From the NCBI GenBank assembly GCA_944323395.1, contig CALUSI010000016.1:1-52645 (forward strand): DNA of 52,645 nucleotides. The letters are read 5' to 3'. Position 1 is the first letter of the stretch. The number at the start of each line of letters is the position of its first letter. The stretch is from Candidatus Gastranaerophilales bacterium (lineage in GTDB: Bacteria; Cyanobacteriota; Vampirovibrionia; Gastranaerophilales; Gastranaerophilaceae). A program made the translations under genes and the position numbers. Below are positions 1 through 8,028 of this stretch, piece by piece. Under the pieces are notes generated by a model that was given only the letters and a program-made list of their open reading frames with translations, had not been told where the DNA came from and made no database searches.

Positions 1-2
1 TT

Positions 3-422
3 GCAAAGCGTAAAGAAGTATTTGAAAATGATAATGTTGATTATTTGATGAATTATATGGAGCTTAGTGCTTTAATTTTAGGAAAACATATAAATATAGA
101 AGAATGCGAAGAAACTCCATTTGATAAAGAAAGTGCAAAACAGGCAAGAAATTATGGTGTTATTGGTGGTGTAGCATCTGCTGTTGAATCAGTTCTTGAA
201 GAACACACAAGTGTAAAACCATGTATAATTAATTGCTTAAATAAAGATACAATTAAGCAGCTTAAAAAATATGCAAAGGACGGAAGCTGTGCTGATGGTA
301 ATTTGATTGAAGTTATGTGCTGTGAAGGTGGATGTATTGGCGGTAATGCGGTTTTAGCTCAACAAAGAACTGCAAAGAAATCACTTCAAACATTGTTAGA
401 TAAAAGTAATGATTTGAAATAA
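3..422 (+). CDS. [FeFe] hydrogenase, C-terminal part (5' truncated by window edge)
   Basis: The reading frame is open from base 3 with no start inside the window, so this is the C-terminal ~139 residues of a larger protein. Near the end it carries EVMCCEGGCIGG, which fits the third H-cluster signature of [FeFe] hydrogenases (M-x-C-x3-C-x2-GG), whose cysteines hold the catalytic iron-sulfur cluster. The usual third G is replaced by N, as in divergent groups. Family members reversibly reduce protons or act as H2 sensors in anaerobes. Group assignment needs the missing N-terminus. It is convergent with spmB, with a 7-nt gap. Confidence 0.8.
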   Translation, partial: AKRKEVFENDNVDYLMNYMELSALILGKHINIEECEETPFDKESAKQARNYGVIGGVASAVESVLEEHTSVKPCIINCLNKDTIKQLKKYAKDGSCADGNLIEVMCCEGGCIGGNAVLAQQRTAKKSLQTLLDKSNDLK

Positions 423-429
423 CAGATTA

Positions 430-969
430 TTAGCCAAAGAAAAATCTTGCAACAATTATAGCCATAATAATACCGACTAAATCTGCGCTTAGTCCTGTTA
501 AGAGTGCGTATCTGTACTTTTTAACGCCTATTGCGCCAAAATATACGGTTAGGACATAAAAAGTTGTTTCGCTGCTTCCTAGCATAATAGCCGCAAGTTT
601 TGATGTATATGAATTAATATCATTGTTTGCAATTATATCCGAAAAAACACCAAGAGCAGCACTTCCTGATAATGATCTTACAATAGCAAGCGGAAGTATT
701 TCTATAGGCATATGGATTTTATTAAGAATACCTGAACAAACTATAGCTAAAGAATCAATAGCACCGGATGCTCTTAACATAGATATTGCAACAATAATTG
801 CAACAAGGTACGGAATTATATTAAAGCTGACTTTTACTCCGTCTTTTGCACCTTCAATAAAAGCTTCATAAATAGGAACTTTTTTTATTAATGCTACGGT
901 AAGAATTATCAGAATAATTGCAGGTAAAGTCCAAAGAGATAATATATCTATAAATTCTTTAATCGGCAT
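430..969 (-). CDS. spmB: Spore maturation protein B-like membrane protein
   Basis: A 179-residue, strongly hydrophobic protein with about five membrane segments. It matches the SpmB/nucleoside-recognition (Gate) family in length and in its opening 'WTLPAIILIILTVALIKKVPIYEAFIEG'-type pattern, where a short N-terminal helix precedes an amphipathic stretch. SpmB acts with SpmA; in Bacillus the pair affects spore-core dehydration, but many non-sporulating bacteria carry it, possibly as an envelope transporter. The ATG lies inside the end of spmA (11-nt overlap), so the two are translationally coupled. Confidence 0.85.
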   Translation of the reverse strand: MPIKEFIDILSLWTLPAIILIILTVALIKKVPIYEAFIEGAKDGVKVSFNIIPYLVAIIVAISMLRASGAIDSLAIVCSGILNKIHMPIEILPLAIVRSLSGSAALGVFSDIIANNDINSYTSKLAAIMLGSSETTFYVLTVYFGAIGVKKYRYALLTGLSADLVGIIMAIIVARFFFG

Positions 970-1567
970 TTATAACCTCGCAATCTTTTTGAGGCGGAAA
1001 TACTCTTTTGAATAATTTTGCAATTATAATAGCTGATATAAAAGCTGTTGATGTTACTATTAATGTTGGAATAATTATTTCAGTAGGATTATTACAGCCA
1101 TTTGCAGCTAAGATTGCTATAACAGTTGCGGGAATTAGTTGAAACCCGGCGGTGTTCATCGCAAGCAATGTACACATAGAGTTTGAAGCACTTTCTTTAT
1201 CTTTGTTTAATTCTTGCATGCCTTCAATTGCTTTTATTCCGATTGGAGTTGCTGCATTAGCTAAACCTAAAGCATTCGCCGAAAAGTTCATTGCTACATC
1301 TCCAATTATCGGGCTATCTTTTGGAATTTCAGGGAAAAGTTTTTGAGCTATCGGATTTAAAATTTTGGATAAAAATTCAACAATACCTGATTTTTCAGCA
1401 ATTTTCATTATGCCGAGCCAAAAAGTCATTATGCCTAGGAGTGTAAGTATAATTTTTACAGCTAATTCAGTGCCGGAGAAAATAGCATTGGCTACGTCAT
1501 TTAATTTGCCGTTAACAGCTCCGAATATAATTGAAATAACAATTAGAAAATACCAAATATAGTTCAT
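959..1567 (-). CDS. spmA: Spore maturation protein A-like membrane protein
   Basis: A 202-residue multispanning membrane protein of the SpmA/nucleoside-recognition family. It has an N-terminal membrane helix, a 'GIMTFWLGIMKIAEKSG' segment, and the family-typical 'NALGLANAATPIGIKAIEGM' region around residues 95-115. The start is an ATG with a good ribosome site (AAGAAGG) about 5 nt upstream. It is the first gene of the spmA-spmB pair. No other sporulation genes occur in the window, so a sporulation role should not be assumed. Confidence 0.87.
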   Translation of the reverse strand: MNYIWYFLIVISIIFGAVNGKLNDVANAIFSGTELAVKIILTLLGIMTFWLGIMKIAEKSGIVEFLSKILNPIAQKLFPEIPKDSPIIGDVAMNFSANALGLANAATPIGIKAIEGMQELNKDKESASNSMCTLLAMNTAGFQLIPATVIAILAANGCNNPTEIIIPTLIVTSTAFISAIIIAKLFKRVFPPQKDCEVINAD

Positions 1568-1706
1568 AAAAACCTTCTTCGCTATTTTATTTTATTTGAT
1601 ATTGAAAAAAAAAGCAAAACATCATAATATAGAAATAAGCTGTGTAGCTGATAATTATTTATAGATTTACTTTGTACATTATATTAGAATAAACTTAAGT
1701 AAATAT

Positions 1707-1788
1707 GTCGATGTGGCGGAATTGGTATACGCGCACGTTTGAGGGGCGTGTGGAGCAATCCTTGCGGGTTCAAGTCCCGCCATCGACA
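1707..1788 (+). tRNA. tRNA-Leu (anticodon GAG)
   Basis: The 82-nt gene folds as a class II tRNA. The acceptor stem GTCGATG (1707-1713) pairs with CATCGAC (1781-1787), the anticodon stem is CACGT/GCGTG, and the loop TTGAGGG puts GAG at 1741-1743. A variable arm follows, then a T arm GCGGG-TTCAAGT-CCCGC. The discriminator is A1788 and CCA is not encoded. The 3' end doubles as the attachment site of the adjacent island. Confidence 0.96.
1773..1788 (+). repeat. Left attachment repeat inside tRNA-Leu 3' end (attL-like)
   Basis: AGTCCCGCCATCGACA, the last 16 bases of tRNA-Leu, recurs exactly at 8316-8331. Duplication of a tRNA 3' end at the far side of a block of accessory genes is the standard footprint of a tRNA-targeting site-specific integration. 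Confidence 0.8.
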
Positions 1789-1854
1789 TTTAACTTTTTA
1801 GAGCATTCGTTATAGGACTCTATTTTAGTATTCAAACGCTTTTGGCGGGTTCCA
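1782..1854 (+). repeat. 73-bp cassette left-end repeat, copy 1
   Basis: This segment starts with the last bases of tRNA-Leu (ATCGACA) and ends in GGCGGGTTCCA. It matches 6611-6683 in the same orientation with two mismatches. In both places it lies directly between a TCGACA border and the 3' end of a cargo gene on the minus strand (stops at 1877 and 6685). Confidence 0.88.
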
Positions 1855-1876
1855 TAGTCAATTTATCTTTATAAAA

Positions 1877-2797
1877 TTAAAACATTTTTAACTGAACCAT
1901 ATCTTTTGGGATTTCTATCTTTATCTTGTTACCATCAAAATCTATTGGGATAACTCCTTTTTTAATTAATTCGTATGCAGGACTTTTAGTATTATGCTGT
2001 GGATAATATACAAAAACTTCTCGTTGTTTCTTGAGACCATCAATTGCTCCAGACCAAGTTCCACCAGAAAAATTTGTTTGAGCAACATATATTTCTTTTG
2101 CTAATCCATATATATATCTGTTACGCCCCATCGCCAAACCTGTTGACCATGGAGCATTAACTGGGTATGTGCTTAATACTATAACTCCACCATTTTCAAT
2201 TTCATTTTTGTATTTTCTAAAACCACTATCAAATGTTAAAATCCCTTGCGGTAATACAATTATACTATTCCCTTTATATTTAATTGAAGAATCAAGTGCT
2301 TGTTTATCGACACCTTTTGCAAAACCACTAACTACAACTTTATATTCCTGAGCCATCTTCTTTGCAATATTATCTGTAAAAGCTAATGCATCTTCATTGG
2401 CATCTCTTGAACCAACTATTGCAACAGCATTTTCTTGAAGAATATTTACATCTCCCTTTGTATATATAATAGTTGGGGAATACTTAACTTTTAAATTCTC
2501 CTTCATAATTTTTGGATATAACTTGGAATTTAATGTAATAATTTTAATCCCTTTGTTTTTTAATTGTTCAACTTGAAATGATAAATTGGGAAGAGTTTCA
2601 CGAACATTATTAATATCTACAAGCTCTTTTTCAGTACAACCAAAAGTGCTTGCAATCAGATTATTATCCAACTCAAAAAAATCTTGTAATGACATTTGTT
2701 TATTGTTTATTATGTCAATTACTAACGTATTAATTCTTTCTTGAGTCCATCTTGGTAGATGTGCAATTGCTATCCAATATACAAATTCATTATCCAT
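1877..2797 (-). CDS. DprA/Smf-like SLOG-fold protein (divergent, island-borne)
   Basis: A 306-residue protein with the DprA/Smf Rossmann-like (SLOG) domain. It has IVGSR at 127-131, VSGFAKGVDKQA near 156-167 (the usual SGxAxGID loop), NRYIYGLA at 226-233 and SGGTW at 244-248. Classical DprA loads RecA on incoming DNA in transformation. Here the protein is on a mobile island, and its ATG overlaps the stop of the RecQ-PRTase gene by one base (TAATG), so the two are translationally coupled. That pairing, rather than a competence locus, suggests a DNA-sensing or defence role (inference). The C-terminus lacks a clear DprA winged helix, ending in a charged tail. A separate housekeeping dprA would be expected elsewhere. 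Confidence 0.85.
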   Translation of the reverse strand: MDNEFVYWIAIAHLPRWTQERINTLVIDIINNKQMSLQDFFELDNNLIASTFGCTEKELVDINNVRETLPNLSFQVEQLKNKGIKIITLNSKLYPKIMKENLKVKYSPTIIYTKGDVNILQENAVAIVGSRDANEDALAFTDNIAKKMAQEYKVVVSGFAKGVDKQALDSSIKYKGNSIIVLPQGILTFDSGFRKYKNEIENGGVIVLSTYPVNAPWSTGLAMGRNRYIYGLAKEIYVAQTNFSGGTWSGAIDGLKKQREVFVYYPQHNTKSPAYELIKKGVIPIDFDGNKIKIEIPKDMVQLKMF

Positions 2798-5739
2798 TAC
2801 TCATCCCCTACATTTGTTTTGGCTATTGTTAAAACACTTACATTTGCTACCCCTTTTTTTAATAACATTTTGGCAGCCTCGTCTATTGTAATTCCAGAAT
2901 CAATTATATCATCCACAAGAAGAATAGACTTTCCCAGGTACATTTTTGAATTGTTTAAATCAAATATATTTTTCATCAATTCTCGTTTCTTGATTTTACT
3001 TTTAATTTCTTTTAAAGGTATTTCTGGTTGAAATAATTTTACCAAGTCATCTTTAATTTGAATTTGCAATCTATCTGCAATTCGATTTGCAAAATTCTCA
3101 ACAAGATCTCCTGATACAGTTGGTGGAATATATAAAATAAAATCAAAATGTTTTTCATTATAATATTTATAAAAAGCTCGTAGTGTTCTTTCAAGTAAAC
3201 TATCATCAAAATAACCAAGATGTTCATATTTAGAAGCCTTTATCAGTTGTTTAATATTAGACATATTATAATACCCAGATGAGACTATTGAATAGTTAGA
3301 AGTTTCAGAATATATAAAATAATTTTCATAAAAATCTTGTAGCAATTTCACATCGTCTTTAGTATATGTTGTACCTATCGTTCCTAAACAATTATCGCAA
3401 TGCCCACATTTTACAACAGAATTATCATCTAAATATTCACAAATAAATTGGGTTCTACAGGTTTTAAGATTAATGTAATCTAACATTTTAGCTAAATCTT
3501 CATATCTAATTTGTTTAATTTGATTAATTTTAGAAAAATCTTCATCTGTCATATCTTTTACAAAATAATATCTAGAATTTTCGTCTTTATTGATATATTC
3601 TCTCTCTTCTAAGTCCTTTAATATTAATTTTGCTAAATTCTTTTTTGTATTCAACAATTTAATAAGCTGATATAATCCCTGAGGCTCTTCTTTTAACAGG
3701 GCTAAAGTTTTCATATATTGTTTCATAGAGGGTTTGCTTGTATCAATAAAATATTTTTGTAAATCCTCATCATCTTGATTGTATATTAACAATACATCTG
3801 ATGGTAAGTTATCCCTTCCTGCACGACCAATTTCTTGATAATATGCAATTAAAGAGCTAGGCATTTGGGTATGCACGACAAATCGGATATCTTTTTTATC
3901 CATCCCCATACCAAGTGCATTTGTAGAAACAATTACCTGATATTTGCCATCCTTTAAGTCTTGCTCCATTTCTTTACGTTTATCATCAGAAAGACCTGCA
4001 TGATAATAAGCAGATTTTATACCTGCATAATTTAACCAATCAGAGTATATGGTTGTGTTTGCTCTTGTACCTGCATAAACAATACCATTACCATCCTGCT
4101 CTTTTATGAAATTATACAAATAAAGAAATTTATCATCTTCTGTTGAGGTTTTAAGTACATTTAAAGATAAATTCTTTCTTTCTAAATTACCCCGAATCAC
4201 TTTTAAATCACCGACTTGTTCTTTAATATCTTTTACAACAATATTATTAGCTGTTGCTGTTAATGCCAAAATTGGAATAGAAGCAGGTATTAATTTTACT
4301 AAATTTACTATTCTTCTATAGTCAACTCGAAAATCATGCCCCCAAGTAGAAATACAGTGTGCTTCATCAATAACTATCATTGCTATTTTAAACTTTGAAC
4401 TATATTCTATCCATTGTGAATTGCTTAATCTTTCTGGCGCAATGTAAAGGATGGCAATTTCATTATTAGTTAGTTTTTCATAAATTTCTTCGTGATTATC
4501 ACTGTCAAAATTACCATCACTAGACTTTTCGCTAATAAGACATTCTGCTTTTATACCTATAGACTGCAAGTATTTTACTTGTTCTCTCATTAATGCTTGT
4601 AACGGCGAAAACACTATAGTTGTACCCAAGCCTTCATTATATAAAAAATTTCCTGTATATTGAAAACATAATGATTTCCCACCACCGGTCTTTTCTATAG
4701 ACAATATTCTTTGTTTTTTTAAAAGATGTTCTATAATATTCCATTGCCAATCTTTGAAATGATTAAAACCAAAAATTGCATTTAAAATATCTTCATGTTC
4801 TTCTCTATCTAATATTTCTGAAGATGTTTCTTCGTTTTTTATCTTTAATTTATAATCATTTTCAACTATATCAACACTAATTAAATAATTTATAGCATTT
4901 TCAATATTAGTTGATTCAATATCTGAATATACACCATAAAACTCAGAATCTTTTACTTTAGGTATATATTTAAATCCTTTGTATCCAGTAAGAATTTTAA
5001 TAATTCCTTGAAATGAAAATTGAGCATCAAAATACCTTATGCATTCAAGAACTATTTCTACATCGCAATCATTTTTTGTTGTTTGTTCAATATGTTCAAT
5101 TATAGGATTTGTATCCATATAGTTTCTAATAATGTTAAATATGTCATCTCCATACATTTCAATTCTTTTTTTTCCAAAACCAAAAACTTCTACAATTGTT
5201 TCCAAATCTGTGGGTAAATATTTGATAATATCTTCTATAGACTTATTTTCGAATATACAATAAGCTGGCAAACCTTTTTCCTGTGCTATTTTATTTCGAT
5301 ATTCTTTTAGTATAGCTCTTAATTTATCTGCATCCTTTTTTGATAATTTAGTAGATGACTGACTATTATTTTCAAAAACAAGTTGTTTCTTCCGTGTCTT
5401 GTTTGTTTTTTTATCTTTTGCCCATTTTATAGTTATAGCTTTTTCTAAAACTTCTTTTGGAAAATCTTCTTTTGTGCTTATATCTGGGGCAACAAAAATC
5501 TCATAACCGCTAATATAATTTACCCTACAAGTCTGAAAACCTTGTTTTTTTAAATGACTATGTATTAAATGTGCTATAGTAGAGTTAAAAAGAGAAGGAA
5601 TTAATTTCTTATGTCTATCAACACCTAATAACTCTGCAATTTTATTAATTGAAATCCAGCTTCCACAATCTATTATAATAGACTTTATTTTAGTCAAGTA
5701 TTCATTAACTTCTTTTTCACTGTCAAAGCTACTATTCAT
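2797..5739 (-). CDS. RecQ-type helicase with N-terminal HRDC-like region and C-terminal phosphoribosyltransferase domain
   Basis: At 980 residues this is far longer than cellular RecQ (~600). Order seen: a winged-helix-like start (about 15-85); an HRDC-like segment (about 132-215, 'GFGKKRIEMYGDDI'); the SF2 helicase core with TGGGKS at 351-356, VIDEAH at 456-461, LTATA near 493 and QEIGRAGRD near 635-643; a zinc-binding Cys set (C761, C767, C778, C781, C784); and a ComF-like phosphoribosyltransferase end with LLVDDIIDSGIT around 940-951, the PRPP-binding motif. HRDC normally sits C-terminal, so the order is unusual. It is coupled to the downstream DprA-like gene. Likely role: DNA unwinding joined to nucleotide signalling or base salvage during conflict with invading DNA (inference). 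Confidence 0.9.
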   Translation of the reverse strand: MNSSFDSEKEVNEYLTKIKSIIIDCGSWISINKIAELLGVDRHKKLIPSLFNSTIAHLIHSHLKKQGFQTCRVNYISGYEIFVAPDISTKEDFPKEVLEKAITIKWAKDKKTNKTRKKQLVFENNSQSSTKLSKKDADKLRAILKEYRNKIAQEKGLPAYCIFENKSIEDIIKYLPTDLETIVEVFGFGKKRIEMYGDDIFNIIRNYMDTNPIIEHIEQTTKNDCDVEIVLECIRYFDAQFSFQGIIKILTGYKGFKYIPKVKDSEFYGVYSDIESTNIENAINYLISVDIVENDYKLKIKNEETSSEILDREEHEDILNAIFGFNHFKDWQWNIIEHLLKKQRILSIEKTGGGKSLCFQYTGNFLYNEGLGTTIVFSPLQALMREQVKYLQSIGIKAECLISEKSSDGNFDSDNHEEIYEKLTNNEIAILYIAPERLSNSQWIEYSSKFKIAMIVIDEAHCISTWGHDFRVDYRRIVNLVKLIPASIPILALTATANNIVVKDIKEQVGDLKVIRGNLERKNLSLNVLKTSTEDDKFLYLYNFIKEQDGNGIVYAGTRANTTIYSDWLNYAGIKSAYYHAGLSDDKRKEMEQDLKDGKYQVIVSTNALGMGMDKKDIRFVVHTQMPSSLIAYYQEIGRAGRDNLPSDVLLIYNQDDEDLQKYFIDTSKPSMKQYMKTLALLKEEPQGLYQLIKLLNTKKNLAKLILKDLEEREYINKDENSRYYFVKDMTDEDFSKINQIKQIRYEDLAKMLDYINLKTCRTQFICEYLDDNSVVKCGHCDNCLGTIGTTYTKDDVKLLQDFYENYFIYSETSNYSIVSSGYYNMSNIKQLIKASKYEHLGYFDDSLLERTLRAFYKYYNEKHFDFILYIPPTVSGDLVENFANRIADRLQIQIKDDLVKLFQPEIPLKEIKSKIKKRELMKNIFDLNNSKMYLGKSILLVDDIIDSGITIDEAAKMLLKKGVANVSVLTIAKTNVGDE

Positions 5740-5785
5740 GAGATAATCATAACATAAATATTAACAACCATAAAATTTTAAAACA

Positions 5786-5920
5786 TCAAATATACTCCAA
5801 CCTCAATGCCATTCGCATATTATAATATTCTTTAGTAGCTTGTTTCATAAGTAAAACAAGCTCAATACAAGAATTATTCAAGCAATTTATTTGTGATATA
5901 TTATTACTTGAGGGTTCCAT
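5786..5920 (-). CDS. Small cassette-end protein, copy A (44 aa)
   Basis: From the ATG at 5920 this encodes 44 residues ending LMKQATKEYYNMRMALRLEY-I. It shares its tail with ORFs at 6461-6664 and 8029-8148: pattern (I/L/V)-x-KQ-(S/A)-T-x-EYYN-x-(R/K). The upstream frame also reads VDKLPN across the TCGACA border, as in the other copies, so the true N-terminus could be longer. It lies at the right end of the recQ-dprA cassette. I do not recognise the family, and the short length leaves expression unproven. Confidence 0.55.
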   Translation of the reverse strand: MEPSSNNISQINCLNNSCIELVLLMKQATKEYYNMRMALRLEYI

Positions 5921-5933
5921 ATTCGGGAGCTTG

Positions 5934-5957
5934 TCGACACCATAAAAAAGACGATGA
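5934..5957 (+). repeat. 24-bp border/terminator repeat, copy 1
   Basis: This begins with TCGACACCATAAAAAAG and is identical to 8326-8349. At 8326 it joins the second tRNA-end copy to the terminator beyond the island. Here it joins the right end of the first cassette to a similar terminator, marking a past chromosome-cassette junction. Confidence 0.85.
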
Positions 5958-5977
5958 CTTTTGTTATCGTCTTTTTT
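5944..5977. terminator. Bidirectional intrinsic terminator
   Basis: AAAAAAGACGAT pairs perfectly with ATCGTCTTTTTT (12 bp) around a 10-nt loop, with T-runs on either strand. It resembles the terminator at 8336-8369 and is probably a duplicate of the tRNA-Leu terminator. Confidence 0.85.
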
Positions 5978-6145
5978 ATATGGAGATTGGTGAGGGCTTT
6001 AATTCGTTTTTTGCGGGTTGCGGATTTTACGTAAGAGTGAAGTCGAGCAAAGCGAGCGAACTCGAGTAAGTGAGGGCGAAATTTGTGTTATTATTTATAA
6101 TGTTATAATACCTAAAAATGTAAAAATAGGAACTAAGGTTAAATA

Positions 6146-6451
6146 ATGTATAAATATCCTGCCATATTTTCTTTTTTAATAGGAATTATAATAACTGTAC
6201 AGTTTTTGATGAATAAGGTTGATAATGTAGAATATTACAGTTTTAAACAGAATATAATTGATGATATTCAAACATATTATGATTTATTTATTCCTACTTT
6301 AATATTTTTACTTATTTTTCTTTTAAAAGATAAATTTAAAAATAATACTGGTCAAAAATTTATTAAAATAGCCAACATTATAATTATAATATTGTCTATA
6401 TTATATTTTATATTTATTGAGATGATATGGTTTGCATTTAGAGAGTGGTAA
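6146..6451 (+). CDS. Small integral membrane protein, unknown function
   Basis: A 101-residue protein with three predicted membrane helices, at about residues 5-21, 48-62 and 74-95, with a short charged loop KDKFKNNTGQK between the second and third. No enzyme motif is visible. It is the only plus-strand gene in the island and lies inside the second cassette, between a terminator and small ORF B. The ribosome site is weak (AGGAACTAAGG some distance upstream). Very AT-rich coding could be a false positive, but the clean helix pattern supports it. Small membrane proteins are common effectors in defence or toxin cassettes; nothing here proves that. Confidence 0.6.
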   Translation: MYKYPAIFSFLIGIIITVQFLMNKVDNVEYYSFKQNIIDDIQTYYDLFIPTLIFLLIFLLKDKFKNNTGQKFIKIANIIIIILSILYFIFIEMIWFAFREW

Positions 6452-6460
6452 TAAATATAG

Positions 6461-6664
6461 TTAAATGCATTCTAAACCTAGTGTTATTCGCATATTATAG
6501 TATTCTTGCGTGGACTGTTTAAGTATTGAAATTAAATTCAAATACTTATTGCTACTACTTCTTTCATGTGATATATTGCTTGTGTCAAAAGGTTCCTGTT
6601 TTGGCACCTTATCGACATTTAACTTTTTAGAGCCTTCGTTATAGGGCTCTATTTTAGTATTCAA
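6461..6664 (-). CDS. Small cassette-end protein, copy B (up to 67 aa)
   Basis: The C-terminal part ILKQSTQEYYNMRITLGLEC-I matches copies A and C. Against copy C, the KQSTQEYYN stretch differs at four bases, all third codon positions and all silent, which argues for selection on protein. The longest frame uses a TTG at 6664 inside the next cassette's left-end repeat, so the first ~18 residues are probably fortuitous. An internal start near the VDKVPKQEPF stretch is more likely, but no ATG exists there. It abuts the left end of the fic cassette. Function unknown. Confidence 0.55.
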   Translation of the reverse strand: MNTKIEPYNEGSKKLNVDKVPKQEPFDTSNISHERSSSNKYLNLISILKQSTQEYYNMRITLGLECI

Positions 6665-6683
6665 ACGCTTTTGGCGGGTTCCA
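6611..6683 (+). repeat. 73-bp cassette left-end repeat, copy 2
   Basis: Matches 1782-1854 with two mismatches, which change AGAGCA/GGACTCT to AGAGCC/GGGCTCT. It begins at ATCGACA, as the tRNA end does, and ends two bases before the fic stop codon. A second left end 4.8 kb away shows that the island is a tandem of separate cassettes. Confidence 0.88.
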
Positions 6684-6684
6684 A

Positions 6685-7824
6685 TTAATTATTCTCACTT
6701 ATAAAATTTTCTTTATACAGAGAATCGATTACCCCTATAGCTAAATCTTTGCACATAAGATTTAAAGTATAAATTCTATTATTTGATTCTAATTTTTGCA
6801 ATAATCCTGCATTCAACATTTTATTAATCAAATGGCTTATTTGTCTTGGAGTTTTTTCCTTAATAACGATTTGTATATCTTTTGATTTTATTATTCCATC
6901 ATTTTTATTTAATGCTAATTCTAAAATTTTTTTATACTCATCATTAATAAAATGCAAATTATAAGCTCTATTAATAGCTGGTTTTACAATTTTTTCTACA
7001 AAAAAATGTTTATTCATTAATTGAGATACTTTATATATTTCTCTATATAGCCCATTTAATACATATTCACACCATTTTATTTTACCTTCATTTGTATTTG
7101 AATCTGCCATGTGCAACATTTCAAAATATTTTTCCCTATCTATACAGAATACGGCAGTTGAATTCAATAAATAAGACATATCAAAACCATATTGTCTCAA
7201 CATGGCATAAGTCAATAATCTTGACATTCTTCCATTTCCATTATCAAAAGGATGAATCCAAGTGAATTTATGATGTGCGGTTGCCACTTTTAATAATTGC
7301 ATTTGAACCATATCATTTCGATTTATCCAATCAATTAATTCTTCCATAAAACTTGCAACAACTATTGGATTTGGAGGAATATGGGTAGCTTTATTTATTT
7401 TTACGTTACAACTTCTATATTGCCCACTTTCTTTGCTTCCTTCTGTTTTTAAACCTTTAGTTACAATATAATGCAATTCCTTTATAAATTTATTTGATAT
7501 ACGAAAATTTTCATCTTCTGAGAAACATTTATTAATATAATTTATAGCTTCTTCAATATTATTTATTTCTTTAATGTTATCAAGTTCGCTTTTATTCTCA
7601 AATTTAGATGCCACATAGTCTGAAATTGTTGTTCTATTTCCTTCTATTCTCGCGGATTGCAAACTTTCTATCATATAAAATATTTGTTTAACTTGCACAA
7701 AAAGATTCACACTTATTTCTAAAGGAGCGATTTTGTGCCTTAATACTTCTAATTTAGTTATTAATTCTACTAAACTACTATCAAAAGAAATTTGCGGTAA
7801 AGATAAATCTAATTTATCACACAT
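6685..7824 (-). CDS. Fic family protein with self-inhibitory motif and C-terminal winged helix
   Basis: A 379-residue Fic enzyme. HPFDNGNGR at 191-199 matches the catalytic HPFx(D/E)GN(G/K)R motif that transfers AMP or related nucleotides to protein hydroxyls. SARIEG at 57-62 matches the class II N-terminal inhibitory motif (S/T)xxxE(G/N), so activity is probably self-restrained and no separate antitoxin is needed. Residues ~300-355 look like a winged helix-turn-helix (KTPRQISHLINKMLNAG), common in this subfamily. It has a strong ribosome site (GGAGGT) and a consensus-spaced promoter embedded in ATTATTTACA repeats, which its own winged helix might bind. Sole main cargo of the last cassette. 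Confidence 0.92.
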   Translation of the reverse strand: MCDKLDLSLPQISFDSSLVELITKLEVLRHKIAPLEISVNLFVQVKQIFYMIESLQSARIEGNRTTISDYVASKFENKSELDNIKEINNIEEAINYINKCFSEDENFRISNKFIKELHYIVTKGLKTEGSKESGQYRSCNVKINKATHIPPNPIVVASFMEELIDWINRNDMVQMQLLKVATAHHKFTWIHPFDNGNGRMSRLLTYAMLRQYGFDMSYLLNSTAVFCIDREKYFEMLHMADSNTNEGKIKWCEYVLNGLYREIYKVSQLMNKHFFVEKIVKPAINRAYNLHFINDEYKKILELALNKNDGIIKSKDIQIVIKEKTPRQISHLINKMLNAGLLQKLESNNRIYTLNLMCKDLAIGVIDSLYKENFISENN

Positions 7825-7845
7825 AAAACCTCCGTTTAAAACATT

Positions 7846-7874
7846 AATATACCATATTATTTACATGTAAGCAA
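7846..7874 (-). promoter_or_regulatory. fic promoter
   Basis: On the minus strand, TTGCTT (7874-7869), a 17-bp spacer and TATATT (7851-7846) precede the fic ATG by 21 bp. The spacer and -35 overlap an imperfect dyad, ATTATTTAC with GCAAATAAT, that contains the first operator repeat. Confidence 0.65.
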
Positions 7875-7996
7875 ATAATTATTTACATAAAAAACACGAA
7901 AACCCTTTATTCATATAGCTTTATCATGACAATATAAAACAAATTATTTACACAAGCGCATGCTTTTTTTTACATGTTTAATTTTTATTATTTACA
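7856..7996 (+). repeat. ATTATTTACA iteron/operator array upstream of fic
   Basis: Four exact copies of ATTATTTACA begin at 7856, 7878, 7943 and 7987. Spacings of 22, 65 and 44 bp are close to multiples of 22, i.e. about two helical turns, so all sites would face one side of the DNA. A related TTTTTTACA lies near 7965. The first copies overlap the fic promoter. This is either an operator array for a regulator (perhaps the Fic winged helix) or an iteron-like binding region for mobilisation or replication. Confidence 0.7.
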
Positions 7997-8028
7997 CATA
8001 TAAATTTTAAATTCCCGCAACTAATAAA

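Larger units (their letters stand above)
5740..6145. other. Cassette junction between recQ-PRTase and the small membrane gene
   Basis: This 406-bp stretch holds small ORF A (5786-5920, minus), the border TCGACA at 5934, a copied tRNA-type terminator (5944-5977), and about 100 bp of GC-richer sequence near 6010-6080 with repeated GAGCGAA/GTGAG-like words. An AT-rich leader with TATAAT-like boxes near 6095-6110 precedes the ORF at 6146. No RNA gene is recognised. Confidence 0.55.

Noticed and set aside
430-1567. SpmA/SpmB as evidence of sporulation.
   Set aside because: The pair is widespread in non-sporulating bacteria and no other sporulation gene is in the window.
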